From Candidatus Altimarinota bacterium (GTDB lineage Bacteria; Patescibacteriota; Gracilibacteria; BD1-5; UBA2023): 64,000 bases of DNA. The notes beneath the pieces are model-generated. The model worked only from the letters and a program-made list of their open reading frames with translations. It ran no database searches and was not told where the DNA came from. Location of the stretch: assembly GCA_023230505.1 (NCBI GenBank), contig JALNXF010000001.1, forward strand, positions 424,797-488,796, read 5' to 3'. This document shows, piece after piece, positions 57,144 to 64,000 of the stretch. The position numbers were made by a program, and so were the translations under genes. Position 1 is the first letter of the stretch. Each line of letters begins with the position of its first letter.

Positions 57144-58262
57144 TTACTTCTTAAATTCCCTTCCATAATCCAAAATACCCATTTTTTCTTTTAATTCTGT
57201 GAGTAGTTTTTGTCATTCTATTCTGGCGTTTAAAGATCATTTTTCGATGGCAGAAATAACTAGATTCATATTATTTTTGTAATATTCTCTTCTTTCTCTT
57301 ATTGGTGAGATTAGCTCTTCTAATACTTGAATTAGGAGTTTTTTAAGTTCTCAATCTCATAAAGAATTTGCTCATCACTCAATATATCTCTTTTTTAAAT
57401 CTTTTATATGTTTTTTGTCATTATAGAAAATATCTAAATATTTAAATACTACGTGTTTTTCTATATTTCATTTTGATTCAATACTAGTTTTTCCAGTATC
57501 TGTGTACATACTATTTACTCAAGTTGTTATTTCTTTTAAAGTAGCTGTTAAATAAATAGTATTTCCGAGACTTTTACTCATTTTATCATTTCCGTCAGTT
57601 CCAACTAGTCTTGGATTTTCTGACAATAAAGCGAGAGGTAATGGGTAATTAGTTCCATACATTGTGTTAACTTTTTTTATAATTTTACGGGCAAGTTCAA
57701 TATGAGGAATTTGATCTTCTCAAACTGGCACTATTTCACCATGTGGAAGCATAATATCAGCAACTTGACTTACGGGGTAATTGATAAATCCGAGCGAAAT
57801 TGAACTACTTTCCTTACTTCATCTAAGTTCGATTTTTTTCATTTCATCTTTTAGAGTTGGGTTATTAGTCGCAAGAGAATAAGGTACAAACATTGTTAGA
57901 AGATTGAAAAGTTCAGCAAATTCTGGGACATAACTTTGTACAATAAAATTAGATTTATTAGGATCAAGTCCTACAGCTAGCCAATCAATTACCATATCAA
58001 TAACAGAAGTTCTAAGTCTTTCAGTCTCGCCGAGATGATCTCCAAGAACCTGATAATCTGCAATTAAAAAATTGTTTTTAATATTTGGACTTTCCTGAAG
58101 TTTAAGCCAATTTTCTAGAGCTCACTTATAATGACCTAAATGTAATCTTCCACTTGGTCTCATACCCGTGAGACAATTTAAAACCTTATCCCCCGCTTTT
58201 TCCTGAAGAGATTCTATAGATTTTATAACATGAGGAGTATTTTTAGTCTGAGTTGTGGTCAT
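57144..58262 (-). CDS. trpS: Tryptophanyl-tRNA synthetase
   Basis: 372 residues. Class I signature GMRPSGRLHLGHYKGAL and MSKSLGNTIYLT (KMSKS), with PVGEDQIPHIELARKI between them, all typical of TrpRS. The KMSKS loop is D-K-M-S-K-S. Charges tRNA-Trp, which reads UGG only in this code. Confidence 0.96.
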
Positions 58263-58418
58263 AAATTATTTTATTTAATTAATTATTTTCAATTATATAA
58301 AAAAATTCCTAAAATCAAAATTTTAGAGAAAAACATTTTTTCAAAAAAAAAAAATTGAAATATTTAAAAAATAGTATAGACTTTAAAAGTTAAAAAAATA
58401 TTTTCTAACTTTTAGTAT

Positions 58419-59066
58419 ATGAAATCATTTAAACAAGACATTAAATCCGGACTTGTGAGATGAGTTGTATTTCTTGCAACAATTCTCGCTGGATGAATAA
58501 TCTACGCTGCAATCGGGAGTACCTGGACCAATCCTGCAACTCTAGAAGTATGAGCCGGATCTGGACTTTCTGCCACTTCTTGGAATAAACTTCTTGAGAA
58601 TTTCAATAATCTTGATGGAAGAGTAAACAATATTTCAGTCCCTCAATTCCTATGACAAGCTGAACAAAACGCAGAATTAACTGTAAGTAATCAAACTTTT
58701 ACAGATTTTCCATGAGCCTCTGTAACCTTTAATCTATCTTCTCCTAAAAAAGTTTGAATGAGAGCTTTTTGAGCCGTAGTACCATGATCATCTCAAACTA
58801 CATATACACATTGTTCTTTTAGATTTAATATTGACTGAGTAACTTATTGAGATACTACTTGGTGAGAACAAATTATATGATGTTGAACTTCTTCTAGTGG
58901 TTACTGACGGCGGTGTAATTGGAATTTAGAAAGAGTAACAGATTTATGAGCCTGATCTCATACTATTAAAGTTCAAATGAGGGATTGGTTATCAACATCT
59001 CCTTCATGTGCTTCTAGTATTGCATGATATGGTAAAGCAAGACTTTTCGTAGAAACTAAAAATTAG
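58419..59066 (+). CDS. Surface protein C: secreted, unknown beta-rich C-terminus
   Basis: 215 residues. Basic start and hydrophobic segment (about 16-31, ending IIYAAIG), then GAGSGLSATSWNKL and NFNNLDGR, the module shared with A and B. The C-terminal 140 residues are Ser/Thr/Gly-rich and probably beta (VTFNLSSPKKVGMRAFGAVV, THCSFRFNIDGVTYG) with five cysteines. The family of the C-terminal domain was not recognised. An inverted repeat (aaaagtta/taactttt) sits just before the start codon and may affect expression. Confidence 0.78.
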
Positions 59067-59070
59067 AAAA

Positions 59071-61431
59071 TTATCTCTTCATTTTCCATCTTTCCTTTTT
59101 TAGGTCAAATATTTCTTTGTTGTATTTGTAGACTAGGGAGATTGGGAGTTCACGGTCTGTTCAGATTAATCAGGTAAGTCTTTCTGTTTTAAGACTTCAA
59201 AATCTTATTTCTATAGATGAATTCGGAGATAGCACTCAATCAATAGAAAAGCTTATTTCTTCATTTTCTAGAATTTTTTCAATTTCTGCTAATTCTTTTT
59301 GAGCATCAGATCTTTTTTGTAATTTTTTCAATAAAGATGCGGCTTCAGAAGATAAAATTGGTATAGAAACAAACTTTGGGTCTGAAGATGCAATTTTATT
59401 ATACTGAGTCAATGCTTCATTATGTCTAATTTTATGAGGTAATCTACCAAGGATAAGCTCATATAAATCAGAAGCTTCTTCAGTTTTTCAATCTTTCATA
59501 AAACGCTTAATTTTATTCATATCATCAATATAATCTTCTTTGTCTAATTTTATCTCTAATAAGCTTAGAATATTTGAAATAATTAAATCAATTTTTGTAT
59601 CCATGTCCTTAGTATTAATCTTTTTTAATTGATTTAGTGCTTTATATAATTCTTTTCTTCTAGCTAAAATATTTTCAAGTCAAAGTTTTACAATAATTTT
59701 ACCATTAGCTGTAAAATTAGTTAAATCTATTCTATTTCATTCGATAATTGTAGCTCCAGTTACCATAATATCATTTCATTTAACTTCTTTTCAAGAAACT
59801 GTAATTTCTGAGCAAACTCCTGATGGCAAAATTACTTCTCATTTAGATGAAATGGTTACTTTTTTTCAAACTTTTCATTTTACTTTAACTGATTTATTGG
59901 CTTCAATTATAGCTTCATCATCTACTGATCATGCATCAAAACTTCATTTAGTTTTCAAAACTCAATCAAAATTAGTTTCTATTTTTATCTCTCAATCTCA
60001 TTTTATATCAAAATTTCAAGTCATAGATTTTGGAGATAAATCTACGCTAGATTGCAATACAACAGTTTCATTTTTTGATAAATTAATATCTTCAACTCAT
60101 GGAATATCTTTTCTAATTCATAAATTTATTATTTCTCCAGTTTTTGCTGATTTTTTACAAATTACAATTCAATCACTCTCAGCTACAAAATAAATATTTA
60201 TTTTTTCTAATCCTGACTCGTCTTCTATAATCTTTCTTTTTATGGAAATATTTTTAAGATTAATATTTGGAGTTTGAGGAATTTTTTTCGGAGGCAATAC
60301 AAATCCTAGACAATCAACTCATTTTTTTCAAGCAACATATCATTCGAATCACATTAAGGTTTTTCATTTTTTTACAAATGGAAAATTATCAATATCTTCT
60401 AAGGTTAAATTTTCAACTAATTTTGTAGCAATAGCTTTTTCTACATCAAAAAATATCTTCAACTCATCTAAATCTTGTCAAACTTGTTTTTCTCATTTAA
60501 TAACTAAAGATGCATGCGGTTTTCAAGATATAATTTCTTTTTTGATAAAAACCTTTCTTGAAAGTCCATAATCAGATATATTTTCTCACAAAAGAAATAA
60601 TCACTGTTCATTTTCAAATAAAGCATTATTTATTTTAGATGCAAACCTCTTAAATTCATCTCATTTTTTGTCTCTTTTAAATAATTGTACATTTACAGAT
60701 TGTAAGAAAGTGTAAATTATTTTTATAATAAAATTAATACGTTCTTTATTTCCAGGAAATGGAAGTGATACATCCATAGTCAATCTATCAGCAGAAATCT
60801 CAGCTCTTTTATACAAAAGCATTACAAAAACCTTTGGTAAATCAGATACTGCAAAATTTGATTTTTCAGAAAAATTTCTAGCTATTAGCTTATCAATATC
60901 ATTTTTAATTGTTAATTCATCAAAAAAACTTTCTTCTAATTTTTGTCTTATTTCATCCTTTGAATATGAAGTATTTCTATCTGAGACTTTCGTCATAAAA
61001 TTAAATTTAGAAAGAGTTCAAAGAAAGTCTCAAATTTTGGGTAATTTTCAATCCTCTTCAAATTTATTAAATTTTAATCATATTGTATAAAATCATTTTT
61101 CATTATCTGCCCACATTACTTCAGCTTCTTCAACATTAATTAGACGAGTATTAAAAACAAAAGATAATTTAATCTTTTCTCATTTTTTAAGAGAATTTTT
61201 TGTAAGCAATCTCATTCAAGTTTTACTAATATCTTTTACAATTCCTAAGATTGTATCCTTATATTTTGGAGAAGTTAATTTAATATGGATATGAGGAGTA
61301 TCCATCCCTAAAATATCTATTAGTTTATCATGACTAAATCTATTATGACGAGAAACTAAGCTATCTTTTGGTTTAGTTTCAGGATTTATGGCAATTTGAG
61401 TTAAATCAACTTTTGATGAATTACTTTTCAT
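59071..61431 (-). CDS. FapA-family protein with PilZ-like N-terminus
   Basis: 786 residues. An N-terminal PilZ-like domain (LVSRHNRFSHD ... GIVKDISKTGMRLL ... GLKFNKF) precedes a central region and the FapA (DUF342) beta-helix: ISLSP-like VDLSPKSMTGNFDIKG, then repeated strands (GDGEIKIETNFDGVLKTKGS, VDDEAIIEANKSVKVKGKVG, VTISSKGEVILPSG, GNDIMVTGATIIEGNRI), and a final coiled coil with ERWKMKR at the end. Similar proteins regulate polar flagella or pili. The role is uncertain. It is convergent with surface protein C (4 bases apart), and its last 100 bases are C-rich at third positions. Confidence 0.8.
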
Positions 61432-61583
61432 AATTTTTAATAAAATTAATTAATTATTTTTGTGAATTTTTACAAACAAAAATAGAATTTCTGATTGAAA
61501 TTAGTTTACTATATAATCAATTTATGTTAATTGTCAAGCGTTTTTATTAATTTTATAGATATTTAATTTTATCAAAAAGTAAT

Positions 61584-63296
61584 TTATCGCTTCTTTCTGC
61601 TATATTTTTCCCTAATTCTTTTTGCTTCTTTTTCTCCGAGTTTTTCTTCTAGAGTATAATTAAGCTGAGCTTCTTCATCAAAAAGTGATGCGTCAAAATT
61701 TAATCATCTCTCAAGTTTGTATTTGTAATCATCATAATTTCCATAACTCACAATTAATTCCTGGTCTTTAATAAGCCACAGGTGAGTTGCGACTTTGTTT
61801 ATAAAATATCTATCGTGAGATATAAATAAAATAGTTCATTTAAATTTAAGTAACTCTCGCTCAAGTGCTTCACGAAAATCATAATCCAAATGATTTGTAG
61901 GCTCATCTAAAACAAGAAAATTACACTCCTTTTGTCATAAAATTGCAAACAATATTTTACTTATTTGACCTCAAGAAAATTCTCTCACTTTTTTATCTAA
62001 ATCATCTTTTTCAAATAAATAATTAGATAAAATAGCTATTAACTTCTGATCGATATAATCAAATCAAGCGAGCTTAAAATTTTCTCTGAGAGTTTTATTT
62101 TTATCTAATTCTTCGTGAAGTTGAGAAAAATAACTAATTACAAGTCATTTTCATCTTGAAATAGTTCACTCAAGAGGCTCAATCTGTCATAAAATAGTTT
62201 TAATTAGAGTAGACTTCCCTACTCAATTTTCTCAAATTATTCAAACTCTTTGCCCAAGTGTTAATTCTAATTCTCTAATATAAAATAAAGGATCAGATCT
62301 ACCAATAAAAACATCCTTAAAATAAAGAATTTTATTAACAGACATTTCCGAATAATTAAAACTAAATTTTGGTTTAGTAGCGATATATGGTTTTTCTATA
62401 ATATCCAATTTTTCAAGTGCTTTTCCTCTACTTTTTGCCATTCAGGCTCTGCTTCCAGCTCGGAATCTATTTATAAGTTTTTTTTCTTTATCAATAAATT
62501 CATGCTGTCTTTCCCAATCATCAAGTAAAATTTGTTCCCTTTTTGCTTTTTCTTTAACATAATAAGAATAACTTCAATTATAGAATTCCAAAGGTCTAGC
62601 AGGAAGGATTTCATAAGTCTTGCTACAGGTCTTATCCAGAAAATCTCTATCATGGGAAATAATTATATAACCTCATTTCCAAGTATTTTTGAGGTAATTT
62701 TCTAGCCATTCAGTACTCGCTAGATCTATAAAATTCGTCGGCTCATCAAGAAGTAGTAAATCTGGAGATTCAAGCAAAATTTTTGCGAGTGCTATTTTAG
62801 TTCTTTGTCATCAGCTTACTTCAACTATTTTCTTATCAAGTAAATCTTCAATTCCAAGTCAACTAGCCACACGGCTTATTTTATTCTCATAATCATATCA
62901 TCACATTACATTGAAATATTCGAGAGTTTGAGTATACTTCTCTATTACGTTAACATCTCAAGAATTATCACTCATTTGTTTTTCTAAAATATCTAATTCT
63001 TTTTCTATTTCTAATATTTTTGAAAATGCCTCCTTTAATTCTTTCCTAACAATTTTCTGCTCATCATCAAAATAAATCTGAGCTAAGTATCCAAGCGATA
63101 ACGACCCTATATTTTCCACTTTCCCACTAAATTCCGTAATTTCTCAAGTTAGAACTTTAAGTAAAGTTGTCTTCCCTGCACCGTTTCAACCAACAATTGC
63201 AATTCTGTCACGTTCGTTCACCAAAAAAGAAATATTTTTAAGTATTTCTTTCTTGTTTGTCTCATACAAATCTATGTTAATTCTCAAGTGTTTCAT
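61584..63296 (-). CDS. ABC-F family ATPase (ribosome-associated)
   Basis: 570 residues, two ABC domains in one chain and no membrane segments. First domain: Walker A VGGNGAGKTTLLKVL, signature VSGGQRTKIALAK, Walker B LLLLDEPTNFID. Second: GENGVGKSTLIKTIL, FSGGQISKILFAI, FLVLDEPTNHLD. The linker between them (KKLINRFRAGSRAGMAKSRG) is the interdomain arm that enters the ribosome E site. ABC-F proteins help translation factors or protect against antibiotics; which one cannot be told. Confidence 0.93.
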
Positions 63297-63337
63297 TTAA
63301 AAAATTTATTAATTAACTTGATTATATTAATTTTTTA

Positions 63338-63368
63338 AAAAACACCAATATTTTGTATTGGTGAGTTT
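63338..63368. terminator. Terminator between the ABC-F gene and the next
   Basis: aacaccaata and tattggtgagtt form a 9-10-bp stem with a 5-base loop, flanked by A and T tracts. Confidence 0.75.
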
Positions 63369-63388
63369 ATTTACTTTTTGAAAATTAA

Positions 63389-63700
63389 TTAATTTACTAG
63401 ATAGGTGCCTTTTACTCAAAGTTGAACCTTTTTAATATGTCAAAATCAATTTTTCACATCAACTTCTATGGAATCTGGGGGATTTATATTATATTTGGTC
63501 TCTAAAATTTTTTTATAATCATCCTCTGATAAAGTAGAATATTGAAATTCATCTTCAAGCTCACCCGTTTTTATATTCACAACAGATACCTCAAAATAAA
63601 CTCAATAAACCTTTGCCTTTGTATCTGAAGCCACCTTTTTTCAAGTATTTTCTGGTCATTCAATAAAATTATTTCATCAATTATTTCAAGAATTTTTCAT
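63389..63700 (-). CDS. Small unknown protein
   Basis: 103 residues, soluble. Gly/Asn-rich start (MKNSGNNGGNNFIEGPENTG), then strands and a helix (YGVYFEVSVVNIKTGE, SEDDYKKILETKY) and an end with GTYLVN. Not recognised. Several glycines are TGA. Co-oriented with the ABC-F gene, separated by a terminator. Confidence 0.6.
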
Positions 63701-63776
63701 ATTTATTTTTTTAAAATTTATATACTTTTATATAGTAATAAAATATTCTAAATGTCAAATATATTTTAGGTGGAAA

Positions 63777-63811
63777 TAAAAAAAACTCTTTTTTTCAAAA
63801 GAGATTTTTTT
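63777..63811. terminator. Hairpin with T tract near the right edge
   Basis: aaaaaactctttt and aaaagagatttttt pair almost fully around a short loop; it lies upstream of the small unknown gene and could end transcription of a gene beyond the window. Confidence 0.55.
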
Positions 63812-64000
63812 GCTGTATAAAAACAACCAATACACCAGAAGATGAATAATAAAAAGAATGTGTTTCTAATTTAGAAAAAAGAATATTTTAATTTATCTAT
63901 AAAAGAGAGAAAAATAGAAGATATTTTAGAGAAATAAATCTGAAAAATATATTGAATTATGTCTAACTTTTATGTATAGATAAAGGAGATAGTCCATCCG
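63812..64000. other. No gene supported at the right edge
   Basis: Short frames on both strands end quickly under both codes. The minus strand holds short open ends reaching the edge (for example one reading DGLSPLSIHKS before TAG), which could be the tail of a gene outside the window; nothing more can be said. Confidence 0.4.

Noticed and set aside
59071-61431. Suspected frameshift in the FapA gene
   Set aside because: A first reading of the 3' end seemed out of frame; walking every triplet showed one continuous frame ending at TAA with KERWKMKR.
63812-64000. IS30-like transposase start at the right edge
   Set aside because: A short stretch reading NLSIKERKIEDILEK looked suggestive but ends at a stop and has no further helix-turn-helix pattern.

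Overview
The window comes from a very AT-rich bacterium that reads UGA as glycine (translation table 25). Almost every real gene is interrupted by in-frame TGA codons. Those TGAs fall on invariant glycines: three consecutive TGAs form most of the GGGG of the HisS motif before RYDE, and TGAs fill glycine positions of the AtpD P-loop, MoxR, ClpC and GyrB. TAA and TAG are the only native stops, and native genes lack clear Shine-Dalgarno sequences. This points to the Absconditabacteria (SR1) / Gracilibacteria (BD1-5) branch of Patescibacteria; the sequence alone does not separate the two. All coordinates below were worked out by hand with TGA read as Gly.

Layout. 1-3.5 kb: HD hydrolase (partial), a MoxR / DUF58 / membrane-protein operon and an internally duplicated protein. 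3.6-7.8 kb: hisS, an HPF-like protein, the site-2 protease rseP, tgt. 7.8-8.5 kb: surface protein A. 8.6-16.2 kb (minus strand): the complete F1Fo ATP synthase operon atpB-E-F-H-A-G-[rnhA]-D-C followed by recX. 16.4-20.3 kb: accessory stretch with a KAP P-loop NTPase, a 58-aa membrane protein that looks foreign, a Bro-N protein and a metallophosphatase. 20.4-23 kb: rpsT-infC-rpmI-rplT and an rRNA methyltransferase. 23-24 kb: a foreign HD-GYP gene. 24.2-30.2 kb: nrdR, a degenerate PriA, a nucleosidase-like protein, a Holliday-junction-type nuclease, a THUMP methyltransferase, uvrC. 30.2-36.7 kb: a ClpC-type unfoldase co-transcribed with two secreted proteins, then a membrane protein. 36.8-42.9 kb: a transglutaminase-like protein, an MFS-like transporter, rnr, surface protein B. 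43-51.4 kb: gyrB, two tandem paralogues of unknown function, and a type IV pilus set (pilC plus two PilN/PilO-like proteins). 51.5-59 kb: tsaE, a PEGA-like protein, a small delta-prime subunit, an AAA+ ATPase, trpS and surface protein C. 59-64 kb: a FapA/PilZ protein, an ABC-F ATPase and a small unknown.

The most unusual observations are these. (1) Two transcription units that obey the standard code (17.73-18.02 kb and 22.95-24.0 kb): all glycines are GGN, they have strong Shine-Dalgarno-like sequences and GC-rich terminators, and the HD-GYP gene ends in TGA, which this organism would read through. (2) A palindromic element inserted in frame inside two essential-type genes, uvrC and rnr. (3) A three-member family of secreted proteins sharing an N-terminal module (signal segment plus an SGLSA..WN motif) and carrying unrelated C-terminal domains, each convergent with a gene whose 3' end is unusually C-rich. 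(4) Tandem unknown paralogues immediately downstream of pilus genes. (5) A PriA that has lost its first motor lobe and its arginine-finger motif.

No tRNA, rRNA, CRISPR array or intact insertion sequence was recognised. There is no gene-free stretch longer than 300 bases.
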